Assembly (NCBI GenBank): GCA_001936135.1
Contig: CP012812.1
Location: forward strand, 1,674,001-1,738,000
Direction of reading: 5' to 3'
DNA: 64,000 nt
DNA from: Saccharomycopsis fibuligera x Saccharomycopsis cf. fibuligera
Taxonomy: Eukaryota > Ascomycota > Saccharomycetes > Ascoideales > Saccharomycopsidaceae
Shown piece by piece: positions 22,044 through 33,461 of the stretch. Made by a program: the position numbers and the translations under genes. Within the stretch, counting starts at the first letter, position 1; each line of letters starts with the position of its first letter. The notes below the pieces were generated by a model. That model was not told where the DNA came from. It searched no databases and was given only the letters and a program-made list of their open reading frames with translations.

Positions 22044-22940
22044 ATGGCAAGCCACGATCCGCTAGTTAGAAACTCTCTTTCTACGAAGACAGCCACTTCC
22101 AGCAAGTCTCCTGCTCGTAATAGCACCTCTCCGAAGACTATGCGTGTATTGCGCAAAACTCGTGCTGCTTCTTCATCATTACCTTCGTCATCTTCATCTT
22201 CATCTACCGCGGCCACTTCTTGTTTTAGTTCATCTTCGTCGCCTTGGGCTAGAAGAAGATCCTTTCTTTCGCCAGCGATGATAAATGATGAGAAACATTC
22301 CGTGTACGAGCTAGCGTCGTGTTATGTTTACGATGACCAGGTCATCGACGATGATGACAGCGATAATGATGAGATTGATGATGAGATTAGTGACGATGAT
22401 GAAGACCAACTATATCATAATAGCAATGGCAATGACCTTGATGAATGTATGCAAGACAATAATTCTAGCTCCAATGACAGAAGAAGAAAAAGCAGCGCCT
22501 TAAGTACAGGAAGCACAGGCACTACTCGCCGCATATTGTCCTTCTCTCTTTCGTTGAAAGAAAGCCAGGGCTTTAGTTGGAATCAGGACTTGTTTGCCTC
22601 AGAATATCAACAAGCTCGGGCCATGAGGGATGCCATGACTAAGCATGGCAGCAATGCTAGCAATGCTTCCCACTCATTTCGCCGTCACGAAGAGGCTCTT
22701 TCCTTTAATGATGACAATGTGGGTCATGAAGATGGTGAACAACAGCCAAATGCGTTCGGAAAAGCCGAGAAGATTGTTTTAAAAGAATCTGGTGATTTGA
22801 TCAATAACAGTAAATTTAAAATAATACATCAAAAGAGAAGAAAGTCTGCTAATAATGAAAGAGAAGGGTATAGCTGTGTTGAAGTTAGTGAAATAATTGT
22901 TAATGAATCTGACAGCGATGATGACAGTTTTCCTCACTAA
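22044..22940 (+). CDS. unassigned Ser-rich/acidic protein
   Basis: 298-residue reading frame with ATG in good context (CACCATGG). Residues 1-85 are Ser/Thr-rich and basic. About 98-125 is a dense Asp/Glu stretch (DDDDSDNDEIDDEISDDDED). A less disordered core at about 162-197 contains RILSFSLSLKESQGFSWNQ followed by DLFASEYQQ, which looks like the conserved part. The end is again acidic (NESDSDDDSFPH). Composition fits a nuclear or phosphorylated regulatory protein, but I do not recognise the family. It precedes RAD24 on the same strand. Confidence 0.7.
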   Translation: MASHDPLVRNSLSTKTATSSKSPARNSTSPKTMRVLRKTRAASSSLPSSSSSSSTAATSCFSSSSSPWARRRSFLSPAMINDEKHSVYELASCYVYDDQVIDDDDSDNDEIDDEISDDDEDQLYHNSNGNDLDECMQDNNSSSNDRRRKSSALSTGSTGTTRRILSFSLSLKESQGFSWNQDLFASEYQQARAMRDAMTKHGSNASNASHSFRRHEEALSFNDDNVGHEDGEQQPNAFGKAEKIVLKESGDLINNSKFKIIHQKRRKSANNEREGYSCVEVSEIIVNESDSDDDSFPH

Positions 22941-23561
22941 TTGATAAATTATACTCTATTTTGATATCTTGCTTTTCTCATCTTCCCTCCAAGTTCATCC
23001 ATCCTTATACGAATCCTAATGAGTGATTGTTTTCTATATTTTTTTTCCTATCATGTTTCAATTTTTATTCCTGTGCTATTTCGTTCTCTGTTCATATTTG
23101 ATATCCTTTTCAAAATTTCTTATCTTCGCTTATTTTTGTTTTTCTTATTCTTTCATTTACTTATTTGTTTATCTCTTGGTGTTTCAATGTTTTCGGTTCA
23201 CTGTGTCGGCGGTATTGGCTTTATTTTTATTGTTTTTCTCAATTATGTTCTCAACAAGCTGGCTGTTTATATACACTGTTAGTTTATATACATTGTTTTG
23301 CTTTTTTCTCTGGCTTGCTCGTTAATCTTCTGTAACTGTTAACAATAATAGTTATGAGCTCTCTATTCAACAGTAGTTCCTGTCTTGTGCCGGTAAGTCC
23401 TGTTCATGTTTACTATGTATATTGCTGTTTACCCGTGCGCTGCGTTAAAAAAAACTGGCGATCCGATGAGCTTTATCTATTCATTCTCAACATCTCGAAG
23501 TATTCACTCTTTGTACTACTGAACATCTGTTCCATCTTTCAGCCATACACAACCCAATGAA
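22941..23561. promoter_or_regulatory. RAD24 upstream region, T-rich
   Basis: About 620 bp, strongly pyrimidine-rich on the plus strand between 23030 and 23330. The apparent hydrophobic reading frames in this interval come from T-richness. Probably the RAD24 promoter and the 3' end of the preceding gene. Confidence 0.45.
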
Positions 23562-23920
23562 ATGCCCAAGAGATCCCATAGCGCCCCAAAGGAATCCCTA
23601 AAAAAGATCTCGTTTTTGAACAATAACGACAACAACAACAGCACGAGCTCCAGCAAGAGGCTCAGCAAGCGAGCCAGCTCGTATCAATTTGGCGGCAGCA
23701 AGAGTAACATTATCAGTATTGATAGTGATGACAACGAGAATGATTCAACAATCAATGATTCAATAGTGGACGACTCTATAATGGATGACGATGACGATAA
23801 TGATGACATGCAGGTGATAAAGGCGGTCAACAAAAAGCCAGTCCCGAAAATGACCAGTGCGTCTAAAGTACCACAACCGAACAGCAGTATCAGCAACAGC
23901 AGTATCAGCAACAGCAGTAT

Positions 23921-23956
<36 letters not shown>

Positions 23957-26702
23957 TAACAATACCATAAGTTCACGTACCACCGCCTCCGAACAAAGAA
24001 ATAAAAAAAGAAAGAAGCTTAAGCGAAGTAAATCAATCAATATCACAGATCTCAGACATCAAATAAGTTCTTCTTCCCCATCTCCTTCACCGTCTACGAC
24101 CACAGGTACCACCAACATTAAGTCAGTAACTTTCAAAAATAAAAATGAAAGTAGCATTGCCAATACAGATGACCACAGTTTATGGCCAGACAAATTTGCT
24201 CCACATTCGCTCACGGGGGTGTCTGTACACATGCGCAAAATCAACGAAGTAAAACAACATTTATCGAGTATGATTAATGGAACTTCTCAACTTCGGCTAT
24301 TGATTCTCACGGGACCCTCGGGGGCTGCTAAGAGTACTTTGGTGAGATGCTTGGCTCATGAATTGTTACCTTCTCCTACTTACTCAGAACCACTTCTCGA
24401 ATGGGAAAACCCGTCTACTATAAGCAATACCACAGATTCATCTTTCAACGGATTCTCGTCTCACATTATTGCATTCAGCGATTTTCTCAAATCTGTGAAA
24501 TACAAGCAGCGAGAGAATCTAAGCGTGGTTCTTATTGAAGAGCTTCCTTTAGTGTTTCATGAACCTACAAGAGACTCGTTCAGAAACGCCATTTTTGATT
24601 ACTTGCATTATGAGTCCCTGGTACCGTTACCTCCGTTGGTGCTATGCATTACGGAACTCAATTATGACCATACAGGCAACGGCAACAATAGTGGGGGCAG
24701 CAACATGGACATAAACAATAATTATTCAGTAACTACAATACTTGGTCATAAAATTTTGAGAGAGTCAGATTTGGGAAGAATTCATCAAATAAAATTCAAT
24801 GAAATTAACAAGACATTGATGTTAAAGACGTTGAGAAAGATTGTTGCTGATCAACCTAGCGGTAATAAAGAATTATTCAAAAAAATTCCCACGAAAGAAG
24901 TTAACCAGTATTTAGACAGCTTGCTGAAGACGGGGGATATTAGGTCAGCAATTTTGTCGTTACAATTTTGGGCAACATGGAAGGGTATAATGAGTGGTAG
25001 TGACATTGATTTCAGGGATAGTCAACGGCAAAGTAATAGCGGTATCAATAGCAAAATAGACGGTACTTTTTTATCGTTTGGTAAAGAATCTCAGATGGAA
25101 CTATTTCACAGCATCGGGCGGATCATTTTTGGATCACAGAAAGTTGATCCAGCAGAATTATTGATTAATTCTCATGACCGGCATACTTACAATGAATTGA
25201 ATTTTCTCTCAGATGATGCTTCCAAACAATCATTATTAGAAGTTCGCACAATTCCCAAACCATCATTATTTAGCAAAGTTAAAGCAAATATTAAAATTGC
25301 TAAAAATTACTACTTATCCAACCATTTAATCGCGAAAAACTCCTTCATGATGTCCAACATTAAATTTGTTGGATTATTTATTCTTGAAAACTATGCCATT
25401 TTTCAAAAAGCCAAGTTTGCCATTGTTAAAGCTATGCGTATCTTGAATGATGTTTCCTCAACCGATGTGATGCTTACTGGCGGGAATAATAATGGCATGA
25501 GAACATCAGAGGCAATGGTGGAATTGGCATTTCAAATGCTAGTGAGGAGCGCTAGAACTAACTTAACAGCCAATGACCAGGATAATCAATTTGCATATTT
25601 GATTGAAGGTGCGGAAATGACTAACGGGAGCTTCAAGAATGCCGCAACCGCTAAGATGTTTGGCGAATCAAACGGCGATGGCGGCAGCGGAAGCAACGCA
25701 GGACACGATAGGTTAGTGTTTCCTAGGGACTTCAAAGCTTCAAAGAAACAAAGACAAATTACTGCGGAAGTTAACTTTTACCGGTTTGCTAAACTTGCAA
25801 GTGGGACGGCTACAATTCTTACAATGAAAGGAAAAGGTACGAAAAACTATATGATTAAAAGTAAAGATAATACTTCGGAAATAAAAGCACAAACAGCGGC
25901 TTCCAGCTTGCTAGTTAGTTTTAATGATGCCAACTTATTGCATGGATTCTATGAGCCATATATCAACAAACAGAAACAATATGTATTGAAAAGTTATTCT
26001 TCTTACTTGGCCTACGACGCCCAAAACAGCAATAGCAACGTTAGTGACAAGATTATGAGAAAACTTAATAACTTGCGAAACTGGCAAACTCAAAAAAACC
26101 TACTAATGCAACGGCTTGGAGGTGCCATTGATACGTCGGTTACTGATACTAAAGGCACAGGCAGCGATAACGCTACTAAAGCAGAAGTAAGTAAGGATGC
26201 AGGCATTCTAGCGGCTGAAAAAGCAGCATCACTGGCGTCCTTACTGGATATTGCTGGCGGGATTGGCAGTAGCATTGCTAATGACACAAGTAGCGGAAGT
26301 GAAGGTTTGAGAGAGCTGTATATGAACTATATTGGTGCTGGTTCTGCCTTTAGAGGCGGCTTTGAAAGCTTTGGAAGTAGGCGGAAAGTTGGATATGTTA
26401 GTAATAGTAGCGGTGGCAGTGGCAATGGCGAAGCAGATTTTGATGAAGACAGTGATGAAGATGATGGTGAGTTTGATGATGATCCTATTATTAATTCTGA
26501 TACTGAAGGGGTTAATGAGGGCAAGACCGAGATATTTAGTAGTTTTGATGATGATGAGCTGATGGGTAGTGGCGGTGACGTTTATGGCAGTAAGGGTGAA
26601 AATGGTTATAATGGTAAGGACAACGGTGAACCAGTTGTTGATGAAAACGGTGTGATAGACGAGGATGAGATTTTGAGCGATTCAGACTTGGACCATTTTT
26701 GA
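23562..26702 (+). CDS. RAD24: checkpoint clamp loader Rad24 (Rad17 family)
   Basis: Large subunit of the alternative RFC clamp loader that places the 9-1-1 ring at DNA damage and so activates Mec1. The 1046-residue protein has a low-complexity Ser/Asn N-terminus with SISNS repeats (about 106-130), then the AAA+ module. LWPDKFAPHSLTGVSVHMRK begins it, Walker A GPSGAAKST is near residue 250, and Walker B with VVLIEELPLVF is near 323. A clear collar region follows. The C-terminus (about 950-1046) is Gly/Asp-rich and acidic. S. cerevisiae Rad24 is about 660 residues, so both tails are expanded. It lies next to GRX3/4, as RAD24 (YER173W) lies beside GRX4 (YER174C) in S. cerevisiae. Confidence 0.93.
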
Positions 26703-27307
26703 AGGCATTCTCTTTTACAAAAGTGTGTCTGCGTATAATGATAAGCGATTTTAAGGACTTTTATAAATTAAAAATGTTCGCCAGTTAAAAAGATCTTTAA
26801 TGTAATATAATGAATGTGACTATTTAATTTTTTTTATTGATTATTTCGCGGTGACTCAAGAATCTGTAGAAATTTTAGAACATGGGTTCCAAAATTTCGT
26901 TTCTATAGTACGAAGAAAACGGCAAGCAAATAGTATTAATATGACAAAACCTAGAAAAAGTAAAAAAGAAAACTATAATAATGTGTCAAAAATAAGCTAT
27001 AATATAACGGAAATAACAACTATAAGAGGCGATAAGCAGTACCTTGTTAACGGTTAGAAAAAACTAAGTCAAAGAGCAGGAAGAGTAACTTCACATTCCA
27101 CGAAATGCCTTCCAATTTTTGTCACTCTAACCAATTCAAACAGACCTGAGAAATATAACAAAATAATAAGCATATTATTTCAACGAGCCCTTTTGGCAAA
27201 CATAAGAATTCTAATGTTGTTCTATCTATGACAACCCGCTTTTTTTTCTCTGATAGTATTTCAGTAAGCAAACAGATAAATAGTTTTGAATTTCAAACTA
27301 CCAAAAT
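26703..27307. other. convergent intergenic RAD24/GRX
   Basis: 605 bp between convergent genes, AT-rich. No gene or RNA recognised. Confidence 0.5.
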
Positions 27308-28114
27308 TTACGCACTCAATGTATTGTTGAAAAATTCTGGGTCCTCTTCCAAACTTTCTTTAACAATATCCAAGCCACCTTGGAATTCCCCATTAATGTA
27401 CAATTGCGGGAATGTTGGCCAATCACTGAAAGTCTTCAATCCTTGTCTCACAGCGTTGTCTTTCAAAATATCAAAGAATCCGAATTTGACTTGATGTTCT
27501 CTTAGTATGGCAATTAATTGTCTAGAAAACCCACATTTTGGTTCTGACGGAGTACCTTTGATGAAAACCATTACTGGAGCTGCTTTGGTAAGTTTCTCGA
27601 GTCTTTGATTGAGTTCTTCTTCAGTTTCCTGAGGCTTAGCACTTGGGATTTGATTCTGGTTGTTAGTGGTAGCAGCGCTAGCGTTAGCATTAGCCACTGA
27701 GTTTTCATTACTGGCTGGTTGTGAGTTAGCTGCTTGTTGTGGTGGTGCTTGTTCTAAAGTATGAGGACTGTTGTTGTTGGAAAGAGAACCGCTTTGGAAA
27801 TCGCTCAATGCAGCAACAATCTCTTTAGGATCAGCACCGCTAACTTCTTTCAAAATAACAGAATCTTGGATCAAGATAAAATGAGGCACTGAACTAATTT
27901 CAAACAACTCAGCAATGTTGCCTTGTTCTTCAGCATTGATGCTAAAAAAATTTATTTCTGGATGAGCTTTAGCTAAAGTTTCAAAAACTTTGGCAATCTG
28001 AATACAAGGGGCAGCCCATGGAGTATTGAAATAAAGAACACTAAGCTTGTCTTTTGGAGCAGAGCTGGTAAGCTCGGTGAACTGGTCTTCTGACCGGATT
28101 TCAACGACAGACAT
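27308..28114 (-). CDS. GRX4: monothiol glutaredoxin Grx3/Grx4 (thioredoxin-glutaredoxin fusion)
   Basis: 268-residue cytosolic/nuclear monothiol glutaredoxin that binds a [2Fe-2S] cluster and signals iron status to Aft-type regulators. The N-terminal thioredoxin-like domain (1-105) has WAAPC at residues 33-37 in the active-site position. A Gln/Asn/Ala linker (about 115-160) joins a glutaredoxin domain with the signature CGFS at about 194-197 and the WPTFPQLYINGEFQGG segment. Grx3 and Grx4 are S. cerevisiae paralogues; the neighbour RAD24 points to the GRX4 locus, but a single-copy ancestor is equally possible. Confidence 0.93.
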   Translation of the reverse strand: MSVVEIRSEDQFTELTSSAPKDKLSVLYFNTPWAAPCIQIAKVFETLAKAHPEINFFSINAEEQGNIAELFEISSVPHFILIQDSVILKEVSGADPKEIVAALSDFQSGSLSNNNSPHTLEQAPPQQAANSQPASNENSVANANASAATTNNQNQIPSAKPQETEEELNQRLEKLTKAAPVMVFIKGTPSEPKCGFSRQLIAILREHQVKFGFFDILKDNAVRQGLKTFSDWPTFPQLYINGEFQGGLDIVKESLEEDPEFFNNTLSA

Positions 28115-29197
28115 TTTATGTTAGATTCGGGTTATATATATTTGGATATATATAGTTCGTGTAATGGTGTGTGTATAGCAAAAGCACTAGTGGTGTAGCA
28201 AAAAAATTGGCACAGGGAACTGATAGTAAGTAAGTGAAACTTTGGCTGTTAGACTTATCAGCTAAATAAGATGCTAGATGATGAATATAGGCGCAGAATT
28301 GCCACTGTAACAAAACTGTTTGACGTCGCTATCTAAAAGATCTCAATGCAAATGGATATAGAAAACTACAAAATTACAAAATTTTCATTTTCTCTTACTA
28401 ATGAGCATAGTGCACGTGATATTATAAGGCATAATGCGTGTAGACGTATTATAGAGCTTTTTGATGCGTAGATCACACGTTTTCGTTTGTCACTCTTTGC
28501 TGGTATATTGTTGTCATTTATTACTGAAGCTCATTGAAACTCGATTTTGTATCGTAACTTAGCACATTAATAAACCATAAAAAATAAATTTTTCAAAATT
28601 TCTACTTTTTCAACCGGTTCTTTACGCAAGAAAGCACATACAAAAGAATGTGAAAAAGATCTGCAATAGAATTTACAAGTAAAGAAGACTTTGCGCAGTA
28701 CATCTGTAATTTATGCTAGCATGAGTTCACAAGAATAGGTTTATTATAGCATGTAACCACCATGAAAGAAAATAGAAAGGTGGAAGAGGAAAAAAAAAAA
28801 AGAAAAATAAGGGGAGAAAAAAATCTAACAATTAAAAAAGCCATGCTAATCATTAATCACTGACTAATAGAAAAACAAAGCAAAAGTGGAATAGGAGAAA
28901 TGAAAATGGCAAAAACGATACCACCAGAGAGACTGAAGTGAAAACTCACCACTTTGACATTTAATGTTGAGCGCAGCGGATAGATAGTAAGCCAAAAAAG
29001 TACACCGCAAATCAAAAAATAAAGAAAAAAAAAATGAAAAAAGAAATTTTATAGGAAGTTAAGGAAAAACTGAAAACAACAAAATCTAAAAAGAAAAGTG
29101 GACAAGAATCAAAAAAGATAAAACAACTCAGAAAAAGATAGGAACAGATAAATTACTTGAACATGACAGTCAGCTCGATATTGGCTACACGAACTAA
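28115..29197. other. GRX upstream region and LMO1 3' region
   Basis: About 1.08 kb. TATATATA-type sequence lies at 28133-28152 just upstream of the GRX start. The part nearer LMO1 is A-rich. No further gene recognised. Confidence 0.45.
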
Positions 29198-31774
29198 CTA
29201 ATCGTAATAATAGCCATCGCTAGCACTGATCAATTCATTATAATCATATAATTGCTCATCTTCAATATCATCAAGCGAGGCATTAGCAGCAATGCCAAAC
29301 TTTCCCAGCAACAGTTTCTTTGAATGTCTTTTGATATCCGAAGCTTCACCATTGGTTGTAGCAATATCAATGTTTTGAATAGTAGCTAGGTCATCATCAG
29401 TGGTTGGCTCTTTTGAATCATTAAGGCCTAAACTTTGCAATGTGGTTATTTCTTTATCGAGGTCATCATAATCACTGGTGGTGGTACTATTATTGCTGCC
29501 GGAACTGCCATTGACTAATGTTGCCGATGTGGCTGCACCTGCATCTGAGGATGCTGTCGCAACAGAATTATTGAGAGCTTTGTTATGTCTCACTTCATGA
29601 TCAAGCATACTGGTAAACTGCACTGCTCGTCTAACATCAAACAATTTTTCAATCTGCTGTTTAGTGAAAGAACCAACCGAAGTAATTGGTCGATTCAAAA
29701 TTAGTTTCAACCCATCACACCAAATCAGAGCCAAGTCACCGGTATCGGTATAAAAGGAAACAATTTCCTCATTGCTACGGCCATAAATTGTGATTTGTTG
29801 GATGACATTACGAGACCGAATGTTGACGAAAAGATTAATATGACGTGACACAGGAGTCTTCAGCAATTCGCCATTGGCAGATGCAAAACTCGCAGAAGAA
29901 CTATTCAAAGTGGTGACTTTAATATCCTTAACGCTGGAAAGCATAATAGTTTTGCTATTGGATTTCTCCAAAATTGGGAATGGCGTAGCCTTTGTGAAAA
30001 ATTCTTTGAAAAGAATGTACTGTCTGTTCGGAGACAAACATACATAGTACTTTTTGACTCTCTTATGTCTAGTAGTCGGAATATTGTTCGTAGTCCCATT
30101 ACCATTAGCGTTGTGATTGCTACTATTTGTACTGCTGTTACTGCTGCTTGACATTAGTTTATCTGTAAAGCGAGGATCCTCGGCATAAAACCACGACCCC
30201 TTAATTAATTGCAATGTTCTTTCTTCCTTGACAAAATTAGCCACTTCTAATTCTAAACGATTATCAAATGCTTCCACATCTTTGCCCCAGAACTGCTGTC
30301 TTTCGCGAAAAATTTGCTTGAGTTGCTCCTCACGAGCTTTTTCGTAGGAAACACTTTTCATTAATAACACCAACTCACTGGATGCGCTGGTTCTGGGGTT
30401 AAGTTTAGCATCAATGTACTTAAAAACTGCTTTTAACAAGCCAACAATAGCTTGCACATCATCATCTTCAGGAGTCGTAGTTAGCTCGCCTTTTGCAGAT
30501 TGCCAAAATTCCAAGCTGACGGCCATACAAACTGCAAAAATGGTGTCATAGTCGTATGCAAATTTTTGAATATTTGGGTATGGGCTGTAAGCAACCGGAT
30601 TTTCACAGAAAAGAGTAAATAATTCATTAATTAAAAAGTTGTTAACTTCAAAACACATTCTAGCCAAGGGAAAGCATTTCTCCGCGCTGGTTAAAAGTAC
30701 TTGCTCGTAGTAAGATCTTCTGAATTCAATATCGTTGTGATAAAGGAAAAGCTTGACACTGTAAATGTTGGCTAATGTGTAGTTATCAGTGATATATTGT
30801 AACGGGTTGGAAGTGAAGCCGGATTTTTCAAAGGCGGTCTGTTCTGAATTGATAGCGCTGCCCACCGAGTATTTTTTTATGTATCTCAAGATTTGCTCGA
30901 CCAATTTTTTATGCACTGGATTAGAAAGGTCAACTTTTACGCGTTGCATTTTTTTGGTAATTTCGGCTACGCCCTTACTAAATATAGGCAGGAGTCTTTT
31001 GTGGACTTTGTTATCATATTCACCACTAGCTAGCTGTTTTTCCAAATATTTGGCAATCTTTTGACTTCTTAGCACTTCAAGAATGACACAGGCAGTATCG
31101 GTACGATTTTCAGGCAACTGATAAAAAACATAGCAGATAAACTCATAAGTGAGATGAACCGTGTCATGATTTTTAGACAACAAACGAGGTCCCAAATATT
31201 CGACAATTTTGAGATTGTTAGCTAAAGCAGCATAAAAGCCAAAGAATGTGTTTGGGGTAAGAGTTTCAATAAAATTTCCCACTAACAAGCTATTAATAAC
31301 TCTGAACACTGAATCGCCAGTGAGTTCACATGGCTTTTGGGCACCAATTTTGAGCAACTCCCTGAAGAATGATTCATCAAAAAGCTCAACTATGTCGTTA
31401 GATTTGGGCAAAAAGCGAACCAATTTGGCAAGGACCACCACAGAGTTGACGCGCTCCTGCTTGTCGTACTTGTTGAGGATATTGGTTCTGAGGATACGAA
31501 CATAGTTATAGGAGAGATTTAGGGGAAGCGGTTCTGAGTCTGAGGCTCTGGTGTCAACAAACTTGTTGAGGAAGTGGTTTATGAACAAGGAATCCTCCTG
31601 CTTTGGCTGGTTTGACATTGAGACGAGCAACAAAGTGGTGGTTTTGGTGGGTTTAGAGCAGTCGCTTAGTTGAGCTTTCGCCAGATCACAGGTGCTGTAA
31701 ATGTTAACAGCTACTTTAGTATGAATCCGGACAGCAGAATTTATATTTTTGTCCGCTACTGGACTTTTTCTCAT
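29198..31774 (-). CDS. LMO1: ELMO homologue Lmo1 (Dck1-Lmo1 Rho5 GEF subunit)
   Basis: 858-residue frame whose architecture is that of ELMO/Lmo1: an all-helical armadillo-like N-terminal two thirds and a C-terminal PH-like domain. The PH part starts near residue 529 (LQLIKGSWFYAEDP), continues YYVCLSPNRQYILFKEF, and has the family's IWCDGLKLIL near 686 and TKQQIEKLFDVRRAVQF. It ends DYNELISASDGYYYD. In S. cerevisiae Lmo1 with Dck1 activates Rho5 in oxidative and cell-wall stress. The first ATG adds 52 residues of unconvincing sequence; the ATG at 31618 (MSNQPKQEDS) is an attractive alternative start. A paralogue lies 2.6 kb away across VCX1. Confidence 0.85.
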   Translation of the reverse strand: MRKSPVADKNINSAVRIHTKVAVNIYSTCDLAKAQLSDCSKPTKTTTLLLVSMSNQPKQEDSLFINHFLNKFVDTRASDSEPLPLNLSYNYVRILRTNILNKYDKQERVNSVVVLAKLVRFLPKSNDIVELFDESFFRELLKIGAQKPCELTGDSVFRVINSLLVGNFIETLTPNTFFGFYAALANNLKIVEYLGPRLLSKNHDTVHLTYEFICYVFYQLPENRTDTACVILEVLRSQKIAKYLEKQLASGEYDNKVHKRLLPIFSKGVAEITKKMQRVKVDLSNPVHKKLVEQILRYIKKYSVGSAINSEQTAFEKSGFTSNPLQYITDNYTLANIYSVKLFLYHNDIEFRRSYYEQVLLTSAEKCFPLARMCFEVNNFLINELFTLFCENPVAYSPYPNIQKFAYDYDTIFAVCMAVSLEFWQSAKGELTTTPEDDDVQAIVGLLKAVFKYIDAKLNPRTSASSELVLLMKSVSYEKAREEQLKQIFRERQQFWGKDVEAFDNRLELEVANFVKEERTLQLIKGSWFYAEDPRFTDKLMSSSSNSSTNSSNHNANGNGTTNNIPTTRHKRVKKYYVCLSPNRQYILFKEFFTKATPFPILEKSNSKTIMLSSVKDIKVTTLNSSSASFASANGELLKTPVSRHINLFVNIRSRNVIQQITIYGRSNEEIVSFYTDTGDLALIWCDGLKLILNRPITSVGSFTKQQIEKLFDVRRAVQFTSMLDHEVRHNKALNNSVATASSDAGAATSATLVNGSSGSNNSTTTSDYDDLDKEITTLQSLGLNDSKEPTTDDDLATIQNIDIATTNGEASDIKRHSKKLLLGKFGIAANASLDDIEDEQLYDYNELISASDGYYYD

Positions 31775-32180
31775 CGGCTGTCAACTCTCCGCCATGCTGG
31801 GTGCTGCCGGTGAATGTGGGTATCATGAGGCTATAACGTGGGGGTAACATGATTATATAATTTCTTTGTCAGCTGTAGCACACCTGCTGACTAACCAGCA
31901 AGCCTCCCAGAGATGACTAATCACCAGTACAACTGCTGACCAAGAACCCGTTTGTTTTGGTTTTGCTGCGGGGCGCTGCGCCTGCGCCCTGTTTCCGGCC
32001 CAGTTTCACTTAGCTCGAGTGTAGCACAACATTGGAGGACCACTATCCAGACAGATTGATTCTTTTTATTTTTAACACCAGCGAGCTACTCTCTGGCTCA
32101 TATCTGCTTAATCACATTCTACATCTCAATCTATATTTTAGTATCGCCAAATCGAAATAACTCCCAATTTCATTCACACA
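31775..32180. promoter_or_regulatory. divergent LMO1/VCX1 promoter region
   Basis: 406 bp between divergent genes, with a GC-rich island at about 31968-31995 (GGGGCGCTGCGCCTGCGCCC) that stands out from the AT-rich background and could hold activator sites. A TATATAA-like stretch is at 31853-31860. Confidence 0.4.
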
Positions 32181-33461
32181 ATGTCAAAACGCCCCGCCAT
32201 TGCCAGGTTCTCCAATGCGCTGATTCTCACCCTCAAATCATCGCCCGTCAATGTGCTTCTCGTCACTGTGCCTCTCGGGCTCCTTGCCGGATACCTTGAA
32301 TGGAATCCTTCATTTGTGTTTGGCTTCAACTTTCTTGCCATCATCCCTCTTGCCGCGATATTGGCATTTGCCACGGAAGAACTAGCTGAGCATGTTGGGG
32401 AGACCATTGGTGGGCTTCTTAATGCCACTTTTGGCAATGCCGTTGAACTAATTGTCTCCATAATTGCTTTGCGCGAGAACCAAATCCGGATTGTCCAGGC
32501 ATCGATGTTGGGTTCAATTCTATCTAATTTGCTTTTGGTTCTAGGATGCTGTTTTGTGTTTGGTGGCTGGAATAGACTCCAGCAAACATTTTCCAAGACA
32601 GTGGCCCAGACCATGAGCTCTTTAATGGCATTAGCTTGTTCTTCTCTTGTCATTCCTGCTGCTTTCAATGCAGCAATTGCCGCTTCTTCCAAACATGAAA
32701 AACCAACCACACCTGAAAACCCAAGTCCAGAAATCCTTTCCCTTTCCAGATCAACTTCAATTGTCTTACTTATCATTTACGTCTTGTATCTTTTTTTCCA
32801 ACTATACACACACAAATCTCTCTTCGAAGCCCCTGAACAAGAGCTTTCCGAAGAGCAACATAATCTTCGTCGCAGATCTTTTAGCTCTGCTGATGGTGGC
32901 CGTCCTTCTCTCGAGGACTTGGAAGCTAACCCAAGTGACCAATCCCATCTTCCAGAAAGATCAGTTTCCCTTGATCATGACTTGGAAAGTCTCAGTGTTT
33001 TCGGTGCCGTGGTGGTGTTGTTTGTAACTACACTTTTCGTTTCTGTTTGTGCCGACTACTTAGTTGGGTCCATTGATTCCATTGTCTCACAAACTGGCCT
33101 TTCAAAGACTTTTATAGGTTTGATTTTGATTCCAATAGTCGGCAATGCTGCTGAGCATGTCACTGCTGTGGTGGTTGCTGTCAAAGACAAGATGGATTTA
33201 GCTATCGGTGTTGCTGTTGGTTCGTCAATGCAAATCGCACTTTTCGTAACCCCATTCATGGTTCTCGTTGGCTGGTTTATGAATGTGCCAATGAATTTGT
33301 ACTTTAGTACTTTTGAAACTGCAGTGTTGTTTGTTTCTGTTTTCATAACCAACTTTTTAATTTTGGACGGTGAAAGCAATTGGCTTGAAGGCGCCATGTT
33401 GTTGAGTACTTACACCATCATTGCCTTTGCTTTCTTCTACTTCCCGGTAGATGCGGTGTGA
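32181..33461 (+). CDS. VCX1: vacuolar H+/Ca2+ exchanger
   Basis: 426-residue CAX-family antiporter that moves cytosolic Ca2+ into the vacuole using the proton gradient. About eleven membrane segments are visible. The two inverted-repeat exchanger signatures are present: [13 protein letters not shown] near residues 93-105 (after [19 protein letters not shown]) and [13 protein letters not shown] near 319-331. A charged cytosolic loop with Ser/Glu-rich sequence lies at about 225-275. Length is close to S. cerevisiae Vcx1 (411). It is flanked on both sides by divergently related ELMO-like genes. Confidence 0.95.
   Translation: MSKRPAIARFSNALILTLKSSPVNVLLVTVPLGLLAGYLEWNPSFVFGFNFLAIIPLAAILAFATEELAEHVGETIGGLLNATFGNAVELIVSIIALRENQIRIVQASMLGSILSNLLLVLGCCFVFGGWNRLQQTFSKTVAQTMSSLMALACSSLVIPAAFNAAIAASSKHEKPTTPENPSPEILSLSRSTSIVLLIIYVLYLFFQLYTHKSLFEAPEQELSEEQHNLRRRSFSSADGGRPSLEDLEANPSDQSHLPERSVSLDHDLESLSVFGAVVVLFVTTLFVSVCADYLVGSIDSIVSQTGLSKTFIGLILIPIVGNAAEHVTAVVVAVKDKMDLAIGVAVGSSMQIALFVTPFMVLVGWFMNVPMNLYFSTFETAVLFVSVFITNFLILDGESNWLEGAMLLSTYTIIAFAFFYFPVDAV

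Noticed and set aside
23019-23325. Hydrophobic multi-membrane ORFs upstream of RAD24
   Set aside because: Two overlapping frames both look hydrophobic because the DNA is T-rich; no conserved motif.
31968-31995. Crz1 (calcineurin) site in the VCX1 promoter
   Set aside because: The GC-rich island resembles GNGGC(G/T)CA but no exact match was found by eye.
32174-32776. 200-codon minus-strand frame opposite VCX1
   Set aside because: Antisense shadow; VCX1 has clear exchanger signatures on the plus strand.
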